The notes: a model not told the origin generated them from the letters alone. DNA of 64,000 nt from Paenibacillus dendritiformis (GCF_945605565.1 NZ_OX216966.1:5138001-5202000), one strand, 5' to 3'; numbered from the stretch's first letter, positions 54,164-62,822 are shown. A program made the numbers and translations.

Positions 54164-54183
54164 TCATTCTATTCAATGCTAAA

Positions 54184-54951
54184 TTATCGGCTTCCTGTTC
54201 CGGATCGCTTAATGCTAAATTCATTCCAGATCGAGCCCTCTTCATTCAGCAATTCTTTTCCATTCCAGATGATATCATAAATGTCACCCTCGTATGCAAT
54301 GGCTCGGCCAAAAGCAAATGAAATAAAATAGTCCTTCCAGGATTGGAAGATATGGCTGGCGGCATCAGCAGCTCTCTCGATATACCCCCATGCCTGTTCT
54401 TCGGTTAGATAACCAAGTATGTAGCTCCATCTTGCAATATTTACAGCTCGGTCAAAATCCCAGGCAGCCATGGTGTTCACCCGGTCAAAATCGGAATTCG
54501 CAAAGGAAAGCTTCTTCATCATCACTTCTTGGGCTGATTTATAGCATTCCTGCGATTTCCCCACTTCCTCCTCGGTAAAAGACTGGCCAGCTTGCAACGC
54601 CATAAGAAGCTGATCATACTTCGCACGATGCCCTTCCGTAAGCAGCCATTCCAGGGTTTGTACAGCCTCCTCCGTATTACTAACGTCCCAGGCTGAAGAA
54701 AGGCCTTCCTTCAAAGTTTCAGAATCTACCTTCACTTGCAGTATCCGTGGCGACTCAGACCGGTAAAGAGAGAGATTGGCACCGTAGGCAAGCAAATGCT
54801 GTTTCTCCTTCGGTATAGAGTTGGCCATCTCCATTTCTGCTTGCGATTTTTTATTCTTTTTCTCAATTCGCTTGCTCGCTGTAATCAAACCCACGATAAG
54901 TAAAATCACAATCGCCGCAATAATTCCCACAATAATTAGAAAAGTCTTCAA
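54184..54951 (-). CDS. DUF1266 membrane-anchored protein
   Basis: TTG 54951 starts a 255-residue protein with one N-terminal helix (IIVGIIAAIVILLIVGLI) and a cytoplasmic DUF1266 domain: AWDVSNTEEAVQTLEWLLTE, GHRAKYD, AAWDFDRAVNIARWSYILGY, AWGYIERAAD and SWKDYFISFAFGR in family order. DUF1266 proteins are often found near toxin or contact-dependent systems but have no fixed function. Monocistronic. Confidence 0.75.
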   Translation of the reverse strand: MKTFLIIVGIIAAIVILLIVGLITASKRIEKKNKKSQAEMEMANSIPKEKQHLLAYGANLSLYRSESPRILQVKVDSETLKEGLSSAWDVSNTEEAVQTLEWLLTEGHRAKYDQLLMALQAGQSFTEEEVGKSQECYKSAQEVMMKKLSFANSDFDRVNTMAAWDFDRAVNIARWSYILGYLTEEQAWGYIERAADAASHIFQSWKDYFISFAFGRAIAYEGDIYDIIWNGKELLNEEGSIWNEFSIKRSGTGSR

Positions 54952-55545
54952 ACCATCACGTTCCTCTCGCTGTTGTTATTTGGCGCAGCTTACAGTCATT
55001 GTGCTTATAAACACTTGTTCTGCACAAGGGAAGACAACTCTATCTTTGCCAATCTTGCAAGCGCACCTTTAAGATTTAACAAAATACCCCATGATATTGT
55101 AACACAATAATTATTGGTTTCAACTACCAACTCAGAAAACATTTTCTTCGATTTCTTGTTTCCAAGCTGTTCGCAAAACGTACCGAAAAGGCTGAAAAGA
55201 GGTCCCTTGTACCTAACTTGTCATAGCCCCACCAACCCTATGCTCGGAAGGTTCCGAAACAAACTTGACGAAGAATAGCTTTAATAATAACTATCACTTC
55301 GATTGGCGGTTTTTCATTTCCTAGGACCTTTTAAATCATTACGTTGAATCAGACTTCTTTTTCAAACACAAAGCTCAATAAGCCTGCAGCTGGCAAACAT
55401 TGCCGCTGCAGGCTTATTGAGCTTATAAGTGAAGGTACAACTGCATAGCGCCGTAATTCTCCATCTATGAGATGAAACATCTCCATTGATAGATAAGTAA
55501 TGCTGTCCGCGTTGTATTTGCTCATAATAATATTTGTTTAATTTT
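54952..55545. other. Intergenic region, mostly without recognisable features
   Basis: About 590 bases. Apart from the long palindrome at 55373-55422 I see no gene, promoter or repeat I can support. Confidence 0.5.
55373..55422. terminator. AAGCCTGYAG-type palindrome, copy 3 (longest)
   Basis: GCTCAATAAGCCTGCAGC-T-GGCAA pairs with TTGCC-G-CTGCAGGCTTATTGAGC over 23 bases with one mismatch and a four-base loop. It stands ~125 bases past the stop of the caspase-like fragment on the minus strand. Confidence 0.7.
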
Positions 55546-55833
55546 CTATGTCTGACAGAGTTCCACTCCTATTTCTGCAATTATATTTTCATAGCTTGAA
55601 TCTAGAATAGCTTTGGGATTTTGGTTATATCCAAGTTCTTCTTTTGTATATCTAGATACACTACTGAAAAGATAGTCCCTTAATAATCTGTCTGTAATAT
55701 ACTTATTATTTCGTAGGACTTCTGATACATCACCACTTATTGCCTTAGCTAAATGATGAGTCCATATTCCATTATTCAAGATATCGCTTGAATAAGAACT
55801 TTGTAATAAAGCGCGGATAGCATTCCTGCTCAT
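55546..55833 (-). pseudogene. C-terminal fragment of a caspase-like (C14) protein
   Basis: A 95-residue open frame. IWTHHLAKAISGD, YITDRLLRDYLFSSVSRY and QNPKAI resemble the C-terminal part of bacterial caspase-family proteases after the catalytic Cys (FTYxLxxALxG, then LxxYV). The His/Cys-bearing N-terminal part is missing and the frame opens without a clear ribosome site. So a remnant; the assignment rests on a short pattern. Confidence 0.4.
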
Positions 55834-55864
55834 TCTGGCTTACAAAGAAATCATATTTCAACAT

Positions 55865-56380
55865 TTACAGCCCTCCATAGAACCATTGGGTCGGGATCAA
55901 GAACGTCCATGGTGTCGTAACAATCGCGATTGCTAAGCATACCTTCAGTCTCTGTGCAGGGCTTGCAATATGCTTTTTAAATGTGAACTTGTAATTCAGG
56001 ATAAATATGATAGAAGAAGAGATGAACATCGCGATAATGACGAGCATTAAGCCGGATATATTGTGAAAAGGATTATAAGCAACCGCTGAGATCGCCTCCC
56101 GAGGCAGCACCTGCACTCCTTCCAGCAGCAGTAAGGAAAATAAGAACAGGGCTCCGATAAAATCGGCAAGAAATCCGAAGCCCCACACTTTCCATATGGT
56201 CTTTTTATAAATGAGCCCCAATGTTTGATCCGCTGATACGAGACCGAATGCATACGCGGAAGCGAGAAGGACGAGCGAGTCGATGATGAAGTTGCCTGCC
56301 AACGTAACGAGAATGATCGGCGGATAAAACATGATGAACCAAATCGGAAATATTACATTGTACAACTTTATCTTTCTCAT
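55865..56380 (-). CDS. Multi-spanning membrane protein of unknown function
   Basis: ATG 56380 after GGTGAGG gives 171 residues. Four hydrophobic segments (about 8-28, 33-52, 70-92 and 112-132) and a basic stretch FKKHIASPAQR before a last hydrophobic segment. I do not recognise the family; similar small proteins occur in Paenibacillus. No link to its neighbours is evident. Confidence 0.6.
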   Translation of the reverse strand: MRKIKLYNVIFPIWFIMFYPPIILVTLAGNFIIDSLVLLASAYAFGLVSADQTLGLIYKKTIWKVWGFGFLADFIGALFLFSLLLLEGVQVLPREAISAVAYNPFHNISGLMLVIIAMFISSSIIFILNYKFTFKKHIASPAQRLKVCLAIAIVTTPWTFLIPTQWFYGGL

Positions 56381-56604
56381 CGCCTCACCCACCGCGTATG
56401 TTACTTTATTTCCTTCATTAGATCTAAAGCCTCAACAGCCTATAAATATCCTTCGGCTATTTTTGAAAAAGCTCGGGAGCGACGTCGCCCGTCAATTGGC
56501 TTCCATTGCTCTTATCGGCCGGACGTGTTTCCATTGACGAAATATAGAGGTACTTGGCTCCCCTTTTACGTGCCATCCTGCATTTCAAAAGTAAGATCAA
56601 TATG

Positions 56605-56905
56605 ACGGATTGTCAAGTTAAGTGCGACACCTCTTCCATGAAGGCTTCGTGAGACGAACGCCGACCAAGGCATTTTCGGGGTTGAGCATTGATCAATTGA
56701 ATAGCATCGGCTAACTGTTCTTCCGTCACCTCTGCAAAGTCATGCCCCTTTGGGAAGAACTCTCTGAGAAGGCCGTTTGCGTTCTCGTTTGAACTTCGTT
56801 GCCATGAGGAATAAGGATCGGCAAAGTAGACTTTAACACCATGTAAGGCTTCTAAATTAGAATAGCATGCGAACTCCTCGCTCGGTTCTTGCCGTTTGGA
56901 TGGTT
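56605..56905 (-). mobile_element. IS30-family transposase remnant (3' end)
   Basis: Minus-strand frame encodes VKVYFADPYSSWQRSSNENA, NGLLREFFPKGHDFAEVTEE, PRKCLGRRSSHEAFMEEVSH and a stop at 56613. This is the catalytic C-terminus of IS30 transposases (DDE with the SSWQR region). The terminal repeat starts outside the stop (GACGGATTGTCAAG). The 5' two-thirds are gone. It points left, opposite to the copy at 62.0 kb. Confidence 0.85.
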
Positions 56906-57000
56906 CCTTTTGGAAATTGGCTGGTTACTACTCCGAAAGGTAAGCGTCAAGCCGATCACACCTATCCAAAGGTATAGAAATCCGTCACAATGAATCCATC

Positions 57001-57180
57001 ATGCATACGAAAGGATGGGCTCAAATGGAGACGAATTTGCAAGCGTTAGTCGGCGTTGCCCGGATCGACATTCGTCCCGGTTTTGAACCCGGACTGCTGC
57101 TTTTTCCCGACGTATGCGCATATTCATTCCGGGTTAGGCAGAATCTAATGAAAGGCATGAAAGCCTATTTTACTGGTTAA
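57001..57180 (+). CDS. Short unassigned open frame
   Basis: ATG 57001 opens 59 residues (from MHTKGWAQMETN to MKGMKAYFTG). No ribosome site of note and no family recognised. It may be a gene scar between the IS30 remnant and the next gene. Confidence 0.2.
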   Translation: MHTKGWAQMETNLQALVGVARIDIRPGFEPGLLLFPDVCAYSFRVRQNLMKGMKAYFTG

Positions 57181-57214
57181 GAAAACAGACCATTAACACA
57201 GGTAGGTGAACGTT

Positions 57215-57583
57215 ATGGCAGAAAAAAATATTTTGGCCTATTTTAAAAGTCCGGAAGAAGCCGAAAGTGTGTCCAAGAAGCTGCAGGCGCTGCATGTCGT
57301 GGACATGTCAATTGATCGTTTCAGCATGTATCCAGCCAGTGATTCATACGGTTCGCCGAATCTAACCGGCAGTATGGGCAGTTTAACCTCCGTGACCTTC
57401 GGGGACACGCTCGGAGGTGATTCCACCAACGTTCTAGCTGCTACAAATGTATCGGCAAGCGGAATGAGTGACGGGGGGCAGGGTGGACCCACCGGAAGGG
57501 ATATTTTGCTGACTGTTGTGGTGGAGGAGGAATCTTTTGACAAAGCCATGAGAATTATTGAAGACGCGGGCGGTATGGTGTAA
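57215..57583 (+). CDS. Conserved hypothetical protein
   Basis: ATG 57215 (122 residues) with AGGTAGGTGA upstream. Two halves with a similar feel flank a Gly/Ser/Thr-rich middle: an N-terminal ILAYFKSPEEAESVSKKLQAL and a C-terminal ILLTVVVEEESFDKAMRIIEDAGG, as in small alpha/beta ferredoxin-like or PII-like folds and in general-stress 17M-type proteins. I have seen this type in Paenibacillus as hypothetical. Function unknown. Confidence 0.7.
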   Translation: MAEKNILAYFKSPEEAESVSKKLQALHVVDMSIDRFSMYPASDSYGSPNLTGSMGSLTSVTFGDTLGGDSTNVLAATNVSASGMSDGGQGGPTGRDILLTVVVEEESFDKAMRIIEDAGGMV

Positions 57584-57670
57584 AGGTAAACGTCAAATAA
57601 GCCCCACCTAGCGGTCAGTGAAGTGCCCCTGTCAAGTAGACAGGGGAAAAACAAAAAATTAGTCTATTTC

Positions 57671-57702
57671 CCTCAGTTCAATTTAACAGAACTGAGGGTT
57701 TT
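57671..57702 (+). terminator. Hairpin with T-run downstream of 57215-57583
   Basis: CCTCAGTTC and GAACTGAGG pair across a 9-base loop, followed by GTTTTC on the plus strand. It overlaps the end of the IS3 remnant, so it may be element-borne. Confidence 0.55.
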
Positions 57703-57759
57703 CTTATCGTTAGGTACAACTCGTCGATATTGGTTGGGTGACAAGCCATTTAAACGTTC
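57678..57759 (-). mobile_element. IS3-family transposase C-terminal remnant
   Basis: Minus frame encodes ERLNGLSPNQYRRVVPNDKK and ends KLN-stop at 57678; R-x-N-G-x-S-P-x-x-Y is the usual end of IS3 OrfB transposases. CCCCTGTC-N5-GACAGGGG beyond it (57627-57647) resembles the end of such an element. Confidence 0.6.
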
Positions 57760-57761
57760 GT

Positions 57762-57926
57762 AGCGTCAAGCAACTGGAGATGAACCTGTTTAACGAAGCC
57801 GCTGCGCCTGAAACGGAGCCCGAGAAGGAAGCCATCACGTATAAACGCCGGAAAACGAGCGGCAAACATGATGCAGATCTCTCCAAGCTGCCGGTGGAAA
57901 CCGTGACTACGTTTGAACGTTGTTAA
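57762..57926 (+). mobile_element. IS66-family transposase N-terminal remnant
   Basis: Plus frame encodes QLEMNLFNEAAAPETEPEKE, then ITYKRRKTSGKHDADLSKLP and VETVTTF before a stop. This is the conserved N-terminal part of IS66 TnpC. The catalytic part is missing. Confidence 0.7.
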
Positions 57927-58002
57927 GATGCCCGAATGTTTACAACAACTTGCTTGTACAATCAAAATTCCCATATCGGGTGTATCCCTCACAAAAGTTA
58001 AA

Positions 58003-58040
58003 AAAGCCTGTAGCCAGCAAACATTGTCGCTACAGGCTTA
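58003..58040. terminator. AAGCCTGYAG-type palindrome, copy 4
   Basis: AAGCCTGTAGC and GCTACAGGCTT pair around CAGCAAACATTGTC-like loop sequence, preceded by a run of A on the plus strand, so it would terminate minus-strand transcripts from the toxin island. Confidence 0.7.
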
Positions 58041-58341
58041 TATGTAACGAAATATTCTCACCTAGTAAGCATTAATTCTTATCTCAAGTCCTGTGAGTTT
58101 TCATAAAGGTGAGAAAATAACGGCAAAAAATGCCTTAATACAAATTGATTCATAATTATTGAGAATTAAGAGCAAATATTTCATAAATATTGAGAAAAAA
58201 CGCTCCATGAAAATATTCGCTTGTATGCATGCTTATACGGCTCGAACATTTCGGTTGATTTCACATACTATAGGCCTGTCAAGTTTGATGCCACTTTATT
58301 CTTGTAAACGTACGACAAACTGAACTTGGTAATATCTTCAT

Positions 58342-58616
58342 TCAGCAAATAGGGTTTAAGGGGGGGCTAAGCTCTTTCCTTGGATTTCTTAACTTTACTT
58401 TTCTAGTTCCATCAGAGTTAATAGATATCTCTGCAACTGCATAATTTGGATTACGGTTTGAAATTTCAGAAGAATGCACACCAATTAAGGCATTTTTATT
58501 TGGGCTTTTGCGTTGTCCCTCCAATATCTTAACTTTCATTTCTGGACTAATAACAGTCCTATTTGTTGGTAAAACATCACCAACATCACCCATCCCCTCA
58601 GTCTCCGGCTCAATTA
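58342..58616 (-). pseudogene. Orphan toxin C-terminal module (EndoU-like, truncated)
   Basis: Just after TAA and TAG the frame reads NWIIEPETEGMGDVGDVL, then VKILEGQRKSPNKNALIGVH, NPNYAVAEISINSDGTRKVK and stops. ETEGMG and its DNA (17 bases, 58588-58604) repeat exactly the junction before the toxin domain of the intact gene at 59001-60416. No ribosome site is seen. This is how displaced toxin tips look in CDI and Rhs loci. LEGQR and GVHS recall EndoU nucleases (GxHS), but only the first half of such a domain is present. Confidence 0.65.
58588..58604. repeat. 17-bp direct repeat at toxin junction (orphan copy)
   Basis: Identical to 59493-59509; 905 bases apart. Encodes ETEGMG on the minus strand in both places. 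Confidence 0.9.
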
Positions 58617-58634
58617 TCCAATTCTATTAGAGTC

Positions 58635-58970
58635 TTAATCTAAATCATTATCATCCCCAAAAAGCTCTTTTATCTCTTCTTCTGATAAGCCACCATCTTC
58701 AATGTGTGGATATCGCTCAAATCCATTAATGTCAATTACGTACTCAACTAAAGCTGTCTCATCTGAAACTACAATTTCGTATTCATTATCATCTTCGGGC
58801 GATAACGTTTCTATTTTTCCAATAACTAACCACGCAGTAAAACCCTTAACATTCTTCGAGAATTTTTCATAAAATCTTACTTCTCCAGTTAATTGACCAT
58901 AAAACTCATATTTATCTTTGTATTCTTGCGCAATTAAAAGTGCTTCTTTTTCTGTTAGATTTGTTTTCAT
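58635..58970 (-). CDS. Probable immunity protein to the metallopeptidase toxin
   Basis: A 111-residue acidic protein (ends IKELFGDDNDLD) with AAAGGAG before ATG, 30 bp downstream of the toxin gene on the same strand. No signal peptide or membrane helix. The gene order toxin then small acidic protein is standard for polymorphic toxins. Family not recognised. Confidence 0.65.
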   Translation of the reverse strand: MKTNLTEKEALLIAQEYKDKYEFYGQLTGEVRFYEKFSKNVKGFTAWLVIGKIETLSPEDDNEYEIVVSDETALVEYVIDINGFERYPHIEDGGLSEEEIKELFGDDNDLD

Positions 58971-59000
58971 TCCATTTCTCCTTTAAAATTAAAACCAATA

Positions 59001-60416
59001 TTAAAAATCAATTTCCCCATCAAATGCCGATCGACCATTTCTATACTTAAAAATTACTTTTTTAGCATGGAATATTTCCTCTTCATTCAGATTATAACTT
59101 GGTTTCATAAGTTCATTGAAAACATGCTCTTCTCTTTCTAAAACAGTTTGCTTCAAATAGTTTTCTTTCCCTAACTTGAACCATTGTTCAGCATGAATTG
59201 TTTCATGTATCATTTCGTGAAGGGTAGCATCTGGTTTCAGTATAATTTCACCTGTATAAGGATTAAATCCCCCAGCTTTCCGTTCTCCAGTTAATGGATC
59301 AATTAATATTTTCCCCTTCGAATCAATGCTTACATTTATTCCTCTAGCTTGCATCGTTTTCTTAAGTGTTTTCCAATCGCGTACACTTGCATATCTTTGT
59401 CCACCAGGGGTCATTTTTCGTTGTCCACTTACTGGCTTCCCCTCCCATGACATAAAATCTATGTCATGGACTCTATCACCCAAACTAGGTTTACCCATCC
59501 CCTCAGTCTGTTGCGGTGCTTCTCCTTTACCTTTGAGAGGCTTCACCCTCGCCGTACCCAGCTCATGTTCAACCTGCTTCTTCCACGCTGCCCATGAATC
59601 ACCCATCGCCGACCTGGTCTTGCTGTTTGCCAGCTTGTCCGCTGCCTTATACAACCCGTGCTTGGCCAACATAGACAGGTTCACTACCATCAGAGCGGTT
59701 CCCAACTGATCCAGCAGCTCCTGGTCCATTCCCAGGAACTTCGGATTGGTATACGCATTCCCGTTCTTCAGATCCGACAGCTTCTCCATGTTCACGATAA
59801 TCATGGACGCTCCAAGGGCCGCATCGGCCACGGCCAGTAAATACAGGGAGGCTCCCTGTGTCGGAATCGCAGCAATGATCGCCACTACGCCAAAGAGAAT
59901 GTTAAATTCGGCCACCAGCATTTGTGGATCTATAATAAGAACCTGGAAGGTGTATCGGGATAAGTATACTGTTTTTTGAGTTTGCTTGCTCACATAATCT
60001 GGTTTTTGCGGAATGATATATTCGAGTTCCATTTGTTCCAGCCAAGGGCTAATCTGCTGCAGCGTATCCATGATACCGGTGGACTCTACGAACCGCTCGA
60101 TCGGTCCAGGTTTCCCGCTTGAGGTCCCCTGATGGGATGAGCCCTGACCGCCCAATACCGGAGGAGCCGGCAACATTGCCTGAATTTCGGACTGCGACTT
60201 GCCAGCAGCTACCCCTTGTGCCATGACTTGCTTGGAGCGCTGCTGCCACTCATAGATAGCCGTTCGATCCCGGTCCATCTGGTCATAGGCCTGCTGCTCC
60301 TTTTCCAGTTCCGCTTGCTTCTCCTTTTCGCTCTTCTTCTCAGGCTCGACTGCGGGTGGTTTCACATATTTCTGCTGGTAGAGCGTCTTCTGTTCGTCCG
60401 GCGATTTGCTGCTCAT
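59001..60416 (-). CDS. Modular toxin with C-terminal zincin metallopeptidase domain
   Basis: A 471-residue protein coupled to the VgrG-like pseudogene (ATGA overlap at 60413-60416). Residues ~20-110 are charged, with a KKSEKEKQAELEKEQQA coiled region. Residues ~150-225 hold hydrophobic helices (FGVVAIIAAIPTQGASLYLL) typical of pre-toxin regions. The junction QTEGMG is at ~303. The toxin domain (~310-471) carries LHEMIHETIHAEQW, an HExxH zinc motif at residues 400-404, and an EREEHVF helix that may give the third ligand, as in the Tox-MPTase group. No signal peptide. It would act as a protease in the recipient. The target is unknown. Confidence 0.78.
   Translation of the reverse strand: MSSKSPDEQKTLYQQKYVKPPAVEPEKKSEKEKQAELEKEQQAYDQMDRDRTAIYEWQQRSKQVMAQGVAAGKSQSEIQAMLPAPPVLGGQGSSHQGTSSGKPGPIERFVESTGIMDTLQQISPWLEQMELEYIIPQKPDYVSKQTQKTVYLSRYTFQVLIIDPQMLVAEFNILFGVVAIIAAIPTQGASLYLLAVADAALGASMIIVNMEKLSDLKNGNAYTNPKFLGMDQELLDQLGTALMVVNLSMLAKHGLYKAADKLANSKTRSAMGDSWAAWKKQVEHELGTARVKPLKGKGEAPQQTEGMGKPSLGDRVHDIDFMSWEGKPVSGQRKMTPGGQRYASVRDWKTLKKTMQARGINVSIDSKGKILIDPLTGERKAGGFNPYTGEIILKPDATLHEMIHETIHAEQWFKLGKENYLKQTVLEREEHVFNELMKPSYNLNEEEIFHAKKVIFKYRNGRSAFDGEIDF
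59493..59509. repeat. 17-bp direct repeat at toxin junction (main gene copy)
   Basis: Marks the boundary between the conserved delivery part and the metallopeptidase toxin domain. Recombination with 58588-58604 would delete the present toxin and immunity gene and join the orphan tip in frame. Confidence 0.9.
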
Positions 60417-61256
60417 CCAGTTCCGCGCTTATCTGCCAGACCGGGATCGTTCTTTGCCTCCTCGGCAACCTTGCTGCGAATGTCGGCTCGTTGACTATCC
60501 GTTAACTGAACTGCCGCCTTTAATTGTAACGACAATTCAATCTCCTGTTTCATGATTTCTCCCTGAGCCAGCGTATCCAGATACAACTCTTCCAGCTCAT
60601 TTTCGGTCAGCAGCTCCATAAAGTCCACTTCGACCTTCTGGAAATCGACATGGGCGCTCTGAATTCCCACCCGATTGCCGTTCAGAACAACATACTGGTC
60701 CCTATTGGTCTGAAGCACGATCTGCTGCTCAGCGCGAATGCGGAAGCTTTCCAGAATCCCCTGCTCGCTTCCGCTGCCTGCTTCAATCTGACTGCCCGCC
60801 ACAACGAGCAGATCCTCGCTGGCATTCAGTGTAATATTCCCTCCATCCAGATGCAGACGGACGGTTCCCTTCTCGAACAGCACCCCGTCCTCGCCAAGCT
60901 GCATTCTGGCCTCGCCCGGCATTTCGAATACCTTCGTCGCGGGCTTCTGGAATACGGTCCTGCTCCTCATCTCCTCGCCGCCGCCACGAACGGAGTTGAT
61001 GGCGATTGCCTGCTTCTCCGTGCCGTTAGGGAAGTAGACCTTAATTCGTGCCCCTCATCCGGCAAACAGTGAAAAATATTGTTGCCTTCCCCCGAATACG
61101 GGAACCACCAATTGCCCTGCTCATCATGTTGATCATCGATGTCCAGGTGCACTTTCACCATATTGTTGGCCCGTTTGACTACGCGTCCTTCCAGAGACCT
61201 GCGCTGGTTCTCTGGTTCTTCAGCTCTTCTGCCACTACCTGTTCACGTTTCGCCAT
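60413..61256 (-). pseudogene. VgrG-like needle protein broken by two frameshifts
   Basis: ATG 61256 follows AGGAGG. The N-terminal gp27-like part of a VgrG is absent; the protein starts with an OB-fold. Frame one (MAKREQVVAEELKNQR) is interrupted by an exact 8-bp tandem duplication (CTGGTTCT at 61204-61211 and 61212-61219). The next frame gives LEGRVVKRANNMVKVHLDID and WWFPYSGEGNNIFHCLPDEG, then a one-base deletion near 61043. The last frame reads VYFPNGTEKQAIAINSVRGG and a beta-repeat needle with FRIRAEQQIVLQTNRDQYVV, ending in a helical tail. The final part (from ATG 60970) could still be made. Confidence 0.78.
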
Positions 61257-61466
61257 TTTCCTTTTCCTCCTTTGATTTTGAGCATGCAAAAAAAGCTCAT
61301 TCCTACTCATGGTTCAAGTGGGAAAGAACTTTTGAAAGTTTATCAAGTGTTTGAATTGTTTAGTGTTTGGTTTGTTGGTTGTATTGTACGATCTTATGTG
61401 TAAGAAATAAACCCTGCCTATTTTTCTTGGTTTTTTTGTTGGTTTATCTAGCGCTGGGTGGAGTTT

Positions 61467-61796
61467 TTACAAATTTAAAACAACCTTTATCTTGTCAATA
61501 AGTAGATTCACTTGGTCTTTTTGTTCCGGGTTCTCCCCAATAAATTCTACACATATTTCTTTCAAGCAATCATAGAAATCTGTACTTTTCATAATGATTT
61601 CGTTATACGAAGAAGTGTTAATGAATATCATTATGCCTTCTTTAAATTCATTCTCCTCAGAATGCTCTGGAAGTTCATATCCCATCATATGATCTTGCCA
61701 CGGCTCTCCATTGGATAAACACTCTAGCACATCAAGTAAATCGCTCTTCAAAAAGGAAAAAAAATCTTGAATGACTGGCTGTTTATCTATTAACAT
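61467..61796 (-). CDS. Small acidic protein, CdiI-like immunity candidate
   Basis: AGGAGG before ATG; 109 residues, acidic and soluble. FFSFLKSDLLDVLECL, the central EGIMIFI and YDCLKEICVEFIGENPEQKD resemble CdiI-type immunity proteins to ribonuclease toxins, from memory of the pattern. It precedes the broken VgrG-like gene by ~210 bases on the same strand and has no toxin of its own beside it. Confidence 0.5.
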   Translation of the reverse strand: MLIDKQPVIQDFFSFLKSDLLDVLECLSNGEPWQDHMMGYELPEHSEENEFKEGIMIFINTSSYNEIIMKSTDFYDCLKEICVEFIGENPEQKDQVNLLIDKIKVVLNL

Positions 61797-61819
61797 AAAA
61801 CCCTCCTAATTACCATATG

Positions 61820-62066
61820 GAGGTAGCCTTTGGTGTGGTTGCAAGTCAATATCCTCAGGCTGCCTTTCAAACTGTTACCGTGGATCGAGGGAAAGCGTTT
61901 GCTTGTTATGCCAACCTTGAGACCGTTCATCACCTAAAAGTTTACTTTTCAGATCCGTATCCTTCCTGGCAACGAGGTTCTAATTCGCCCTTGTAACTGT
62001 CTAGGTTGGATTTCTGCTAACGAAGCTTTCATGAATGAGCTGTCGCACTTAGCTTGACAAGCCGTC
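61820..62066 (+). mobile_element. IS30-family transposase remnant with internal deletion
   Basis: Plus frame encodes FQTVTVDRGKAFACYANLET, then VYFSDPYPSWQRGSN, after which ~80 residues are missing and the end NCLGWISANEAFMNELSHLA with TGA at 62055-62057 follows. The terminal repeat TGTCGCACTTAGCTTGACAAG mirrors that at 56605-56630. The 5' part is absent. Confidence 0.85.
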
Positions 62067-62069
62067 TAA

Positions 62070-62822
62070 CTAATAAATCGCTATTGGCCCATAAGGACCA
62101 TCGATAATTTCTATTTTCGTTTCAAAAATATCTGTCAAAACTTCTGGATCCATAACCTCTTCTACTGTTCCAAAAGTGGCAATTTGTCCATCTTTCATGG
62201 CACAAATTCGATCAGAATATTTGGCTGCAAAATTTATATCATGCATAACAGTCAGAATTGTTCTTCCAAATTCATTAGCAGCATGCCTCAAATGCTCCAT
62301 CATTTGAACAGAACGAGCAATATCAAGATTGTTCAATGGCTCGTCCAAAAGTACATATTCCGTCTCTTGGCACAAAACCATTGCTACATATGCCCTTTGC
62401 CTTTGACCACCAGACAGCTCATCTAAATATCTATTTTCTAGATCAGTCAAGTCTAAAAAATCGATATATTTTGAAATAATAGCCTCATCTTCTTTAGTTA
62501 ATCTTCCCTTTGAATAAGGAAATCGTCCAAATCCAACTAGTTGTCTAATAGTAAGCCTAGTTACAAAATGATTTTCTTGTCGTAATATAGTCAAAATTTT
62601 TGCTAAGTCTTTTGATTTAGATTCAGAAACATCCATATTTGCTACCTGAATTTGGCCTTCATCCATATTCAAAAGTCTTCCAATCATCAAAAGTGTCGTA
62701 GACTTTCCAGCACCATTTGGTCCAATTAAAGAAGTAAGACCAGCCTTTGGTATTTCAATATTCAAAGGTCCTATTTTTACCTTATCAGTATACCATTTTC
62801 TAACATTATCAATCTTTATCAT
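62070..62822 (-). CDS. Siderophore/iron ABC transporter ATPase (YclP/FecE-like)
   Basis: A 250-residue ATPase: Walker A SLIGPNGAGKSTTLLMIG, Q-loop QENHF, signature ELSGGQRQRAYVAM, Walker B YVLLDEPLNNLD and a switch histidine in TVMHDINFAAKYSD. The series resembles ferric-siderophore importers such as YclNOPQ. It overlaps the permease gene upstream by four bases. AT-rich codon use, unlike the GC-rich genes at 10-30 kb, suggests acquisition. Confidence 0.9.
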   Translation of the reverse strand: MIKIDNVRKWYTDKVKIGPLNIEIPKAGLTSLIGPNGAGKSTTLLMIGRLLNMDEGQIQVANMDVSESKSKDLAKILTILRQENHFVTRLTIRQLVGFGRFPYSKGRLTKEDEAIISKYIDFLDLTDLENRYLDELSGGQRQRAYVAMVLCQETEYVLLDEPLNNLDIARSVQMMEHLRHAANEFGRTILTVMHDINFAAKYSDRICAMKDGQIATFGTVEEVMDPEVLTDIFETKIEIIDGPYGPIAIY

